Origin: Oxytropis ochrocephala
Taxonomy: Eukaryota > Streptophyta > Magnoliopsida > Fabales > Fabaceae
Assembly (NCBI GenBank): GCA_020916435.1
Contig: CM037088.1
Span: 54,843,217-54,907,216 of the forward strand
Reading direction: 5' to 3'
DNA: 64,000 bases
Shown here one piece after another: positions 35,037 to 46,389 of the stretch (positions are counted from its first letter, which is position 1; each line of letters starts with the position of its first letter). Under the pieces are notes generated by a model. It was not told the origin of the DNA and did not search any database. It saw only the letters and a list, made by a program, of their open reading frames with translations. The position numbers were made by a program, and so were the translations under genes.

Positions 35037-35704
35037 GGAGAAATTACACTCACCTCCCCTGAAGTCAAGTTAAATGTCACACACATCCCCTCTAGTTTCT
35101 TCTTGACAATAACCTCCCCTCAAATTATTGGATTATTTCTAATCCCTAAAATTTAATATACCATTACAAAGACTTCTTCTACTCCCGTGTAATTTTCTTC
35201 ATCTTTCTCCTTCATTCACATTTTCTAGTTTTGAATAAGAATTGATTCCCTAAAATCTGAACATATCATCACAAAGATTTGTAGTAGGTTCACAGAGGAA
35301 GAAGGGAGATGAAACTAGTGCAGCCTATTGAAAGTTTTGCAAAGTGTTGGGAAGTCAAAATTAAGTAGAGAAAGTAGCTAATGCACAACACAAAGGGGTA
35401 CAAAAAGGGAAGAGCTCTCATTTGAAATGAATGACCTATAAGATTTAGCCTTCGATGGCTGAAGAAAATAAAGGAAATGGATGTGCAAGTATAGCACAAG
35501 TCAAGAACACATGATTATATCTTCAAATACAATTAGAAAATTGTATTTGACCAAAACTTAAGGGAGGTGAGTGTTCAATTTAAAATTAGAGGGGAGACGT
35601 GTGACATTTAACCAAAACTTAAGTGATGTCATTGTTCAATTTAAAACTAGAGGGGAGGTGTGTGATATATGACCAAAACTTAAGGGAGGTGAGTGTAATT
35701 TCCC
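35037..35704. mobile_element. Long-inverted-repeat (foldback/Mutator-like) element
   Basis: A 668-bp element with ends GGAGAAATTACACTCACCTC and its complement GGTGAGTGTAATTTCCC. The arms keep matching for over 60 bp (TGTCACACACATCCCCTCTAG and its partner). It is flanked by A-runs (35028-35036 and from 35705), so the duplication cannot be set exactly. A partial extra copy of the right arm occurs at 35560-35620. Confidence 0.75.
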
Positions 35705-35897
35705 AAAAAAAAAAAATTAATACTTTTTTTCCTTTCTTGATTTTTTTTCTAAAAAGGGTATTACATTAGCATGTATTAGTGAGACTCCATATCATTTTCT
35801 TTTGCTTAAAAAAGTGGGGTTTTCAAATATTTTTAAAATATACATAAATATGAAGAGTCACCGTAATATATTCACACCAAAATGGCATGTTCTACCA

Positions 35898-36076
35898 ACA
35901 TGATGTGACACAAGTGGTAGATACTTGGTTCCTCAACCATTTGGTCTTGGGTTCGAGCCATGGTTGGTGCGTATGGAAAAACATTTGTTTGGAGATGTCA
36001 ATCCCTTAAATAGATCTCTAATACCTCGAAGGATTAGTCTCCACGGCTGCCATGGAAGATATATACATTGGTTTTA
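35898..36076 (+). mobile_element. tRNA-derived SINE
   Basis: About 175 bp with a polymerase III A box (CAAGTGGTAGATACTTGG, about 35910) and B box (GGGTTCGAGCC, 35949-35959) at the expected 30-40-bp spacing, followed by a non-tRNA body ending near GATATATACATTGGTTTT. Ends were not fixed by a target duplication. Confidence 0.75.
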
Positions 36077-36369
36077 AAGAGATACTCGTTTTACTCCTTT
36101 TTAATTGTCTATTTTGTATTTAATTGTAATATTTGAAATTCAATTCAATGGTGCATTAATTATCTTTTCAACAATACTCTCATATATTTATTAGCAAACC
36201 AATGAAACTCTCGTATATATTTATTAAAGAGAGAGAAATAAATGTGAGAATATTAAATGGAAATTATTTAATAATTTCATTAAAATAAAGCTTTAATTAA
36301 CCTACAGAACAACACACCCAAACACAAGAAAATACACATACACATTTTGTTGTTGTCTTCTCTCAAACT

Positions 36370-36694
36370 TGAACTTCATTTCTCAAAACCTACACAACAT
36401 CAGACCCAAACTCTTCAAATCAATCGTCCATTGTATCTCACTCCGGTCTTGATAGCACATAAACCCTTCTCATTTCCTCCCATATGATAATGATGACATC
36501 TTGTGTCTTTTGTTTCTAAGTTCAGATTCTCGAAGCCCAACTTGGATTTCTCAAAATCAACACAACAACATACCTAATTCTCCAAATTCGATGCGTCCAT
36601 TGTATCTCACCTCCGTATCACATAAACCCTTTTCGCTTTCCCCAAATGATAATGACGACATCTTGTATGTTTTGTTTCTAAGCTCAGATTCTCA
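36370..36694 (+). repeat. ~165-bp tandem array, left part
   Basis: Units contain TGTGTTTTGTTTCTAAGCTC, then TCAAAGCCCAAC, CAACACAACAACACACC, CCATTGTATCTCACT and CATAAACCCTTTTCG. Marker words recur at 36500 and 36664 and continue after the CACTA insertion (38044-38560). Confidence 0.85.
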
Positions 36695-38043
36695 CACTAC
36701 AAGAATTCATTGCATTATTGGCTAACTCAATCCCCCAGTAATGGTATAAATCAGCCAGAAATTGCACTTTACTGGCGGATTTAGTCCGCCGAAGAATCAC
36801 GTAAAAACGCTCGCAGGGTAGCGATTCATTGGTGATTTTCGACCAAGAATTATCGGCGGTTCTTATCGCCGAAATTCGCCAAGAATTATCAAGCAAAATT
36901 CGCCGAAGAATCGCTAAGAGTTCTTGGGTGAAATTCCGCCAGTAATCTATTATATATATTTTTTAAAAAATATTTTAAAAATGCTTTTTCATTTATAAAA
37001 TGCATTTTTTATTTAATTTTTTTAAAAACTAATTCTTAATTCATTTATTTATATTTATAAAATGCATTTTTTTAAAAAATATTTATAAAATGCGTTTTTT
37101 TATTTATATTTAAAAAATATTTATAAAATGCGTTTTTTTTATTTATATTTTAAAAAAATTTAAAGAGAGTGGTGGTGGTGGTGGTGGTTGGTGGTGGTGG
37201 TGGAAGAGAAGAAAAGAGAAGAAGAGAGTGGAAGAGAAGAAGAGAGTAAATGAGAGAGAGTGGAGTGAAAAGAGAAGAAGAGAGTGGTGGTGGTGGTGGT
37301 GATGTTGGGTTGTGGTGTGGTGGTGGAAGAGAAGAAAAGAGAAGAAGAGAGTGGAAGAGAAGAAGAGAGTAAATGAGAGAGAGTGGAGTGAAAAGAGAAG
37401 AAGAGAGTGGTGGTGGTGTTGGGTGGTGGTGGTGGTGTGGTGGTGGAAGAGAAGAAAAGAGAAGAAGAGAGTGGAAGAGAAGAAGAGAGAAGAAGAGAGA
37501 AGAAGAGAGTAAATGAGAGGGAGTGTGTTTGGTAACAGATAGAAATGGGAAAGCTGGGTTGATTTAAAATGTGGCGCGACCATCGCGCAATTGAAACATT
37601 ATCGCGGAACTCGTGTCGAGTGTTCTTTGACATCGTGAATCGATACACTTCGGGCGGAACGGTCATTTATCGCGGACATGTCACAAAGCTTGAGACGCGT
37701 GAAAGCTGGCGCGGATAATCATGTCCATTTCTGGCGGAAATTAACGTTACTGGCGGAATTTCACCCGAATTATCGTGGTGGCGGAATTTCAGCCAAGAAT
37801 TCATCGGGCGGATATATTTATTGATAATTTTTTTTATTTCCTAATTAAATTCCGCCAGAAATGAATAATAATCCGCCAAGAAACATATCTTGGTCGCTTA
37901 AATCCGCCGTGAAATGCTATGGTATTCGCGAATTGTCTCGCGGACTAAATCCGCCAGTAATCGCCAAATTACGCCAGAAAATTTACTGGCTGACTGATTC
38001 CGCCAGAAATGTTTAGCTAGTAATGCAAGTAATTCTTGTAGTG
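36695..38043. mobile_element. Non-autonomous CACTA (En/Spm) transposon
   Basis: A 1349-bp element with inverted ends CACTACAAGAATT and AATTCTTGTAGTG and the 3-bp duplication TCA (36692-36694, 38044-38046). Removal rejoins GATTCTCAAAGCCCAAC, the unit of the surrounding tandem array. Both ends carry many subterminal copies of CCGCCAGAAAT / CGCCAAGAATT type words, as expected for CACTA transposase binding regions. No transposase gene. Confidence 0.93.
37165..37520. repeat. ~120-bp minisatellite inside the CACTA element
   Basis: Three units of a TGG-repeat followed by GAGAAGAAAAGAGAAGAAGA-type purine sequence and AAATGAGAGAGAGTGGAGTG (starting about 37170, 37285 and 37408). The open frames on both strands are products of this strand-biased repeat. 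Confidence 0.9.
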
Positions 38044-38560
38044 TCAAAGCCCAACATTCACCGAAATCAACACAACAACACACCCAAATTCTTCAGATTC
38101 AGTCATCCATTGTATCTCACTTCAGGTAGCACATAAACCCTTTTTGTTTCCCCCAAATGATCATGACGCCATCTTGTGTGTTTTGTTTCTAAGCTCGGAT
38201 TCTCAAAGTCTGACTCTAGTTCCTCAAAACACGCACAACAACACGCCCAAATTCCTCAAATTCAGCCATTCATTGTATCTCACTCCAGTCTGGGTAGCAT
38301 AAAAACCTTTTTCGTTTTCCCAATAAATAATGACGACATCTTGTGTGTTTTGTTTCTAAGCTCAGCTTCTCAAAGTCCAACTTTGATTCCTCAAAACCCA
38401 CACAACAACACACCTAAGTTCTTCAAATTCAGCCATCCATTGTATCTCACTTCAGTCTGGGTAGCACAAAAACCCTTTTCATTTTCCCTATAGATTACGA
38501 CGACATCATATGTGTTTTGTTTTTAAGCCTAGATTCTCAAATCCTAATTTGGATCTGCAC
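38044..38560 (+). repeat. ~165-bp tandem array, right part
   Basis: Three more units with marker words at 38173, 38340 and 38506 (167 and 166 bp apart). The last unit is followed directly by the PHD-gene relic. Confidence 0.85.
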
Positions 38561-38718
38561 TTACTCACCGTCTGATCAGTTAATTTTCATGTTGTGCATA
38601 TAGGGTTTTGCTTAAAATTTAAAATCATGTGTTGTTATGCATTTGTTATAATTTTTGAATGACTTAGTTTAAAACTGACGAGTTGTTTCATTTGTGTAGA
38701 GGGATAGTATTCTTAAAA

Positions 38719-39574
38719 AATGAGGTCGCAATCTGAAAGAGGGCATGGGGGCACCAGCAGGTCGTAATAAAATAACTCAAGAGGAGGGTTGTTAAGTGAA
38801 CCACAAGATTAAAGAAGGAGATGACTTGCAATGTGATCTTGGAAATCCTTCAAAGGATGACCATAGAAATCATATTCTCACAGAGCAACATATGACACAT
38901 GAAGATGATGCTGTCAATACGACGACATCTTCTAGTAAAGAGTTGGACACATCACAAATAAGCTTCAACTTTCCATCAAACCTGCTTGGATATGGAAGTA
39001 AGTTTTTTAATGTATGATGATTATTGGGACCAAGAAGCTGATTTTTATTTAATTGATGGTATTGTAGTAGAGTCGTTTACCTCTTTTTAATCTCTCACTT
39101 GGGTATAGCACATATTTATTAAGAACGGACCCATATGTTCCAAGGATAGTTTGAAGAAATAGGTTAAAAGAGTTCAAATCTTGTAAACTACTATTCCACT
39201 TCCCTTAACTAATTACTAAGAACTAACATTTGCCTATAAAAAAGTAAGAAGAGTAAAAAGTTTAATGGGAAAATGCCTAAAATATTTTCATCAAAAATCT
39301 TACTTTTTTTTGACAACATCAAAAATCTTGCTACTTACTTATTTATCAGAAAATGTTGTATATATATGATTTGCAATATCCTTAGTACTCCTTTTTGTAC
39401 CCAAACTTAAGCATATTTTAATTTTTCATTTGCAGGAACTTCCATCTGGTGGTTGGTATTGTGTTTATTGTCGCTGTAAATTTTGTGGAATACATAACAA
39501 GCCCTTCGATCATTTTTTAGATGATTCCCTTGACTTTGTGTTACTCACATGTCGTGCGTGCTGGAAAAGATCTA
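38719..39574 (+). pseudogene. Fragment of a PHD-finger (IDM1-like) gene
   Basis: Plus-strand exon-like pieces: 38796-39000 (open frame ending NFPSNLLGYGS then GTAAGT) and, after a likely intron ending TTTGCAG at 39436, an exon reading ELPSGGWYCVYCRCKFCGIH and then FDHFLDDSLDFVLLTCRACWK. LPSG-WYC-x2-C-x-C-x2-C is the hallmark of the plant nuclear PHD/acetyltransferase-like group that includes IDM1-type chromatin readers, so the relic is part of a chromatin protein gene. A stop follows the ATG at 38719 (MRSQSERGHGG…), and Copia element 1 cuts the gene at 39575. The acetyltransferase part is absent from the window. Confidence 0.65.
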
Positions 39575-40137
39575 TGTTGAGATTCAAGCCCGAAATTGCG
39601 TGAAATCTAATTCAAGAACAATCGCATAGACCTATTACAACTAATTGAAAGATCAATTGTACCGATTTTGCAAGATTGAATCGAATTGAATTGAATTGAA
39701 TTGAAATTTTCCAGAATTGGGGGAAAACACGAATCAAGCAAATTAAGAAAAATTGAAAGCACACAACACACGAAATGTTCACCCAGTTCAGTATCAGAGT
39801 GATACCTACATCTGGGGAATTAAGCAAACGCTTAATTCTTGTTGCATTAATCTTTGAAGCTTCGCGATGAACAACAATGTCAAGAACACCCAATTGATCA
39901 CCCCCTCCCTTCCCTATGCCCACAATTCCCGTGTTTGCACTCGCTCTCAGTCCCAAAATGATTTACTATTCGTTACAGATTAAAATGGAATCAAAAACTA
40001 TATAAACGAGCAAGATCAAAGTTTTGGCGCCAAGCTTTGAACTCCAACCGTAAAAACTGTCCTTTGAAACCAACCAATCCTGAGCTAACACGTGGCGCAG
40101 ACTTATTGGTTCTAAAATGTTGCCATTTCTCACATCA
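39575..40137 (-). mobile_element. 3' LTR of Copia element 1
   Basis: A 563-bp LTR, minus strand TGATGTGAG … TCTCAACA, preceded on that strand by the polypurine tract AAGGTGGAGAT (40138-40148), 75 bp after the pol stop. The left flank is the PHD-gene relic. The 5' LTR lies beyond the gypsy insertion, outside the window. Confidence 0.75.
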
Positions 40138-42226
40138 ATCTCCACCTTGGCAACACTTTAACCTCTACAACAAGAGCTAAACGAAAGCTTAATTCAAATC
40201 TTCATTGAGAATTAACCAACATTCAACAAATTCAAGCATAGCTTGAACTTGCTTTGAGGAACAACCTTTGTGATGAAATCTGCTGGGTTTTGAGATGTGT
40301 GAACCTTCTTAATCTTCACTGTACCTTGAGAGATAACATCATTGATCCAATGTAGCCTCGCGTCGATGTGTTTTGTTTTTTCATGATAAGCATGATTCTT
40401 GCTTAGATGAATGGCACTTTGGTTGTCACAAAATACATCAACACTGTCTTGCTTAACTGCCAATTCATTTACCAATCCCTTCAACCATAGAGCTTCCTTC
40501 ACAGCCTCAGTAATTCCAATATACTCAGCTTCAGTTGTAGATAAGGAAACTACATGTTGAAGTGATGCTTTCCAATTAATTATGTTTCCAAACAAGGTGA
40601 ACACATAACCAGTTAGAGATCTTCTTTTATCTCGATCACCTACAAAATCAGCATCCACATACCCTTCCTCTCCACCTGAATCTTTAGATCCTTCACTGTA
40701 TTGAAGACCTATGTTGGTTGTTCCATTCAAATATCTCAGAATGTATTTGACAGCAAACCAGTGTTCTTGCCCTGGATTGGACAAGTACCTGCTGACAAGG
40801 CTTAGAGCATAAGCTAGATCAGGCCTTGTGCACACCATTGTGTACATAAGGCTTCCAACAGCACTAGCATAGGGTGTTTGATCCATTTACTTCTTCTCTG
40901 TATCTGATGATGGACAATCCTCTTGTGAGAGCTTGAAATGAGCAGCAATAGGCAATTTTGCAGTTTTAGCTTGTGTCATGCTAAACCTGTCAACCACTTC
41001 TTTGCATAGTCTTGTTTAGTTATGCTTAAGCTTTGCTTTTGAATATCTCTGCTTATTTCCAGTCCAAGTATCTTGCTTGCTTTGCCAAGATCCTTCATGT
41101 CAAATTCCTTATTTAGGAGTAGTTTGAGTTTTGAAATTTCAGAACTATCCTTACAAGCTATTAACATGTCATCCACATAGAGCAATAGATAGATGTAATT
41201 GCTATCTTCTAGCCTTTTGTAATACACACAACTATCACTATTGCTTCTATTGAATTTAATGTCCAACATATAGGAATCAAACCTCTTATACCACAGTCGA
41301 GGAGATTGCTTCAAAGCATAGAGAGATTTCTTCAACAAACACACATACTCTTCCTTGCCTCTTGCTTCAAACCCCTTTGGCTGAACCATGTATATTTTCT
41401 CTTCTAGAATACCATGTAGAAATGCTGTTTTCACATCCAATTGCTCTAGGTTCAGTTTGGAATGCACAACTAGAGATAAGAGGACTCTAATTGAACTGTG
41501 TTTCACAACTGGAGAAAATATCTCAGAATAGTCAATCCCTTCTCTTTGTGTATATCCCTTTGCCACCAACCTAGCCTTGAATCTAGGTGGATCCTTCTCT
41601 GTCATGCCTTCTTTCTTCTTGTATATCCATTTACACCCCACAAGCTTTACACCAGATGGTTTTTTCAACAGTTCCCAGGTCTCATTTTTGTGTAGAGCTT
41701 CAATCTCTTCTTCCATAGCAGTAAGCCACTGTTTTTGGTGCTTACTAGCTAATGATTCATGATAAGTACTTGGTTCCTCATTCATAACATTTTCAACAGT
41801 GTTTAGAGCATAAGCAGTGGCGGCTTCATCTCTAAACTTTCTAGGAGGCCTTATTTGCCTTCTTTCTCTATCTCTACACAGCAAATATTTGTTTTCTGGT
41901 TCACTGTCACTTGACTCAAAAGTTGAATCATCTTGCATAGCTTGGTCATTAGCCATGCCCTCACCTGTTTCATTATTGTCTTGCTTGTGGTTTAACTCCA
42001 CCTCAAGTTGGAATTCATTATTTTCCACACTTGGCTCTAGAGCCTCACTGGTTTCAGAACCATTCACATTCATTGACTCTTGAAAAGTCACATCTCCACT
42101 GATAATACATTTTTTCTCATCAATGGACCAAATTCTATATCCTTTTACTCCATCAGGATATCCCATGAATAGTCCTTTCTTTGCTCTAGGTTCTAATTTT
42201 CCTTCACTAACATGAAAATATGCAGG

Positions 42227-43647
42227 TGATAACTCATATTTATATGAGTTATTTATGCCTCTAATCATTAAATTAAGTAAGTTCTCAAGTAATATTAGTA
42301 TAGTATTTATTGCATTTCTGTTAATATTAGGTGAGGAAGGGCTAAACACTGCTTTGCTATGAAATTGGCACATTTGGTGCCCTTGTGAATGTTTTGATGT
42401 ATTTTGTGAAGTAGTGCAGTATTTAGCGCTATAGCGTCTAACGCTATAGCGTCAAGAAGGCAGATCAGCTGAGCATCTAAAGGAAAAGTGCAATTTTGGC
42501 GCCAAGCTCATTAATCCATGTTCCATATCTTGTGTCCACTGTGCTTGCTGACATGTGCGGATTTTATTGGATTTGTGTGGACACTTGGCATCGCATGAGT
42601 GAGGAATAGTGGAGTTGGTGAAAAAGCAAACATCACCTTTATTGACTTTTGAGAAGATTTGTACCTCATGCTAGGGAGACTAGATATGCTGATTTCCTTC
42701 CCTTACCTTGGTGTGTGACCGAGAGTTAGAGAGAGTATTGGTAGAGAGATAGAACTTGACATTTTCCTTTTCTCCATTGATACACTTTTAAAGCTTTCAA
42801 AGTTTATTTTCTTCTTTTGTGATTTTCTGTATTTCTCACGGTGTAAAGCTACTGATTTGTATCATCATTGCGTGGATGATAAGGAGACATCAAGATTGTA
42901 TCTTTTGCACTTGTAAATTCCTTTCTACCTACGATAATGCAAGTATGTTTATTTGTGTTATTTTGATGATGCTCAACATGAGCTAAACTCCTTGAGTTGG
43001 GTTGCCATAGCTTGTAATGAACCTTTGATATTGCGTATATAACTTCTCACGTTTTGTGTTTTAATCCTTGTGTTATAATTCTTCCAAACTTGTTTTATAT
43101 TTGGCCACGTAAAACAAGTACCCCTGTGGATTCAGACATGAACCATAGAAAGAACTCAAGGGTTAATATAAATGATAAGGTTGGTTGAAGACATTTAATC
43201 AATTTTTGCGTCCTCTAGACATAGAAGTTGCAATAGTTTATAAAGCATAAGCTGTGGGATCTTAATTATACAGGGGTGAACCTATTTAGAACCTAGACAT
43301 AGGCATCTTGTAGTGAAACCCTGGCGCTAGTACTGAAAGGTGCAAAACATTTGCAACAGCGCTTAACGCTATAGCGTGTGACGTTATAGCGTCTTATTTC
43401 TGGGAAGTTACGTAGTGAAAGCAATCCAACTTATTTTTCTCATAGTATAACTTACTTTAACTTGTTACCTTAAAACAACTCTTGTTCAACTGAACTTTGC
43501 TACTCAATTACTTGTTACTTGTTCCTCTAAGTGTAATTCCTTTTTAAACTCTAAAATTAATACCAATCCCTGTGGAGACGAACTTTACTTATCAATATAT
43601 TACTTGTTGCGATTGTGTACACTTGCACAACTACTTTTCGCACAACA
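42227..43647 (+). mobile_element. Solo LTR of the TGATAACTC family, plus strand
   Basis: A 1421-bp LTR, TGATAACTCATATTTATA … CGCACAACA, with perfect duplication GCAGG (42222-42226, 43648-43652). Removal rejoins the copia frame GCPAYFHV. Its 3' region (AATCCCTGTGGAGACGAAC … GTGTACACTTGCACAAC) is homologous to those of the LTRs at 43694-45263 and 31931-33537. Clusters of CGCTATAGCG occur near both ends (42425-42455, 43350-43405). Confidence 0.9.
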
Positions 43648-43693
43648 GCAGGGCACCCAAATACTCTTAAATGCTTGAGATTTGGCGCCTGTT

Positions 43694-45263
43694 GGTGTTT
43701 GGAAATAACAACACAAATGTGCAAGTATACACAGTCCAAAAACAAGTAGTAAAAAGATCGAACCCACAGAGATTGAAAAACTCACTTTTAAAATTAATAT
43801 AAAGTAATAAAGTGTAAAGTAACTAAGTAACAAAATAATTTTGGAGTTTAAGTGATGATCACAATTAAGTTAGAAAGAAAGCAAAGTAAAGAGTGTGATA
43901 ATGCAAATGAGAAAAGCTAGTTGGAATGTCTTTATCAAGTAATTTACTTCTAAGTGTGTGATGCTTGATTATAATCTGAATGTGTTGCATTAACTATGTG
44001 CCTTTCAGTCACTTTCTTCAGAGTTTCACTACCAGCTCTTATGATCCTTGCCTTTTTTGCAGTAAAGAAAGGGTTGTCAATGTCTTTCTCGCCTCCTAAC
44101 AATTATCCAAGTTACTAAAATAAATTCACTCTTGTATTTTAAGTACCCACAATTCATCCTATCGACTATATTATCCTATCTCTAGGACTTAGCATGGTTT
44201 TCACAAAGTTTTCTTTATGTAAAACACTCACCCATATTAGTTCTTGATTTCTTAATTGTAAGTCATGTCTGCTCTTACAAATCTACTTATTCTAAGTGAT
44301 CAAGTTAAAAATAAGTTTTGAAAAGATTATCAAGCAAGAACTAAAGTACAAACATACATACATGCAACATACTTACTTAAAAGCTCATTAAATGATTAGA
44401 ACATTCCAACTAAGAGAGGTTTAACTAACAATAGACATTGCAAGATATATATAAACTGAATAGACCATGTTTATATAATAGAAATCACAAAAGAGAAACA
44501 ACAAGATAAAAGCTACAAATGTTGAAACCCTTTGTATGAAATCTTCTAGCAATGCACTAGCATTACTCCTTAGCACTATACAAACACTATGAAATCGAGT
44601 TAAGGAGGATTTGTCAATTCCTTCCTTTCCCTCTTATAAAATAGAAACTAACTATGTATATTGAAATTTTGATCTAACTTATGGATTGTGATATATTTCC
44701 AAATGAAGATGTGAGGTCCTTTTATAGCCTTCAAGAGAGGTGCTTCCTTCCTTCATGTTGAAGTAATCTTGAGTGGATCATAGTGTGTAGTTGCTTTTTG
44801 AGGTTGATCCCAAGTTGAAATCTTTGACTAATTACATAGGGTGGTTCTATGATGATAGAACATGTGTCCCTATGTTGGTGACTCTTCAAAGCTATGCCTA
44901 TAGTTATGTGTGAATGGTAGGCGCCTACTATACAAGGTGGGATGGCTTCAGAAGACCAAGCATGAGGTCAGCAATTGCAAGTGGATGCATATGAAACAGA
45001 CTGCTCATTCACCAAGTAGTGCAGTTTTGATGAAGGATCAGTGCAGGAGCATTTGATGCAGAAAGCATTGAGACTGCACTGAACAAAAACATCAAACATA
45101 CCACAATATATCCAAAATGGCCTAATAATAACTATAACCATTCAAATCACTCAAGTTATCATATATCACACTAAATACTATATAAACTCTTTTATTATTA
45201 CTTGATAGAGAGCAATTACTAAGTTTAAACATATGAAATACTCTATATAAAATAGAGTTATCA
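43694..45263 (-). mobile_element. Solo LTR of the TGATAACTC family, minus strand
   Basis: A 1570-bp LTR, minus strand TGATAACTCTATTTTATA … CCAAACACCA, with near-perfect duplication CCTGT/CCTGA (43689-43693, 45264-45268). It lies 46 bp from the oppositely oriented LTR 42227-43647. Removal rejoins the copia frame WSGQAPNLKHL. Confidence 0.85.
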
Positions 45264-46389
45264 CCTGACCTGACCACACCTCTTAAGGTGTCTTGAAGTT
45301 AAGTGCAGTAGAGGGGCTTCTATTAACTAGGTAACATGCAGTATTTACAGCCTCTCCCCAAAAAGATTTTGACAACTTAGCACATGATAACATACACCTA
45401 ACCTTTTCTAGCAGAGTTCTATTTAATCTCTCAGCTAAGCCATTTTGTTGTGGTGCATTTCTAACTGTATAGTTCCTATAGATTCCATTATCTTTACAAA
45501 ACCTATTAAACTCTTCATTACAGAATTCTAACCCATTATCTGTCCTAAGTACCTTAACTTTCAAGTTACTTTGTGTTTCAACCCTTTTCTTCCAATCAAC
45601 AAAGGTTTGAAATGCCTCATCTTTAGTTTTTAATAGGTAAATCCAAACTTTCCTACTAAAATCATGAGTAAAAGTTATGAAATACCTCTTACCTCCATGT
45701 GTTGGAGTCTTTGATGGCCCCCAGAGATCTGAGTGAATGTATCCAAGCTTTTCTTCTTTCTTGTGTACACCAGTTGAGAATTTAACCCTTGTTTGCTTGC
45801 CAAACACACAGTGTTCACAAAATCCCAACTTTTCAATTTTGTCTCCACATAGTAAACCTTGTTTGTCAAGTTCCTTTAAGCCTTTCTCACTCATATGGCC
45901 AAGTCTTTGATGCCATGTGAGTGTTTTGTCTTCCTTTGAACTAACTGCATTCAATTCACCAGTCACTATTGTAACACCCCGTTTATTTTTATTAATTTAA
46001 TCCCGTATATTAGCTATTGTGTGATAATTTTCTGTGTCTATTTTGCTATTAGTATATATTTTATTGATGAATAAGTATTTTATTTGTATCAAATAAAATA
46101 GCTTTAAAGTATTAGATTATTATTGTATGATAGTCATTTAATGTTTTTTTAAATAATTAGTGTTTATATGCTAAAAGAAAAAAAAAATAGAAATAGAAGG
46201 TGGGAGGTTGAGTCATAACTCACGGGTAGTGTTTCAACAGAGGAAAAAAAATCCTAAGCACACCCCTAGCTTCATGCGCACACCACCCCATATTCTCTTA
46301 GTTTATTTTTTTAAAATCCCAAACACACTGTTCATTGTCATCTAAACCGCAATACCAGCGCCCAAACCAAAATCCTAAGAATTCAAGTC

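Larger units (their letters stand above)
40212..45970 (-). pseudogene. Copia element 1 pol (integrase, RT, RNase H), interrupted
   Basis: Ty1/copia polyprotein in three blocks. 45264-45966: integrase with zinc motif residues (TWHQRLGHMS, CEHCVFGK), catalytic HSDLWGP, RTDNGLEF and the QQNGLAERLNR segment. 43653-43688: APNLKHLRVFGCP. 40976-42226: AYFHVSEGKLEPRAKKGLFM, then reverse transcriptase with WIYKKK, LDVKTAFLHG and the catalytic YVDDMLIA. 40212-40886: RNase H with DADFVGD, STTEAEY, DNQSAIHLS and KHIDARLHW, ending LNLLNVG. Faults: two solo LTRs inserted (42227-43647, 43694-45263), a frameshift near 40980, a stop just before MDQTPYASAVG (40887) and the loss of everything upstream of 45966, where the gypsy LTR begins. 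Gag and protease are not in the window. Confidence 0.9.

Noticed and set aside
37143..37666. Overlapping Ser/Leu/Phe and His/Pro-rich open frames (and Trp/Lys/Arg on the other strand)
   Set aside because: Translation of a TGG and GA minisatellite inside the CACTA element.
42227..42373. Amino-terminal extension of the copia frame that starts at 42373
   Set aside because: This part is the end of an inserted solo LTR; copia coding resumes only at 42226.
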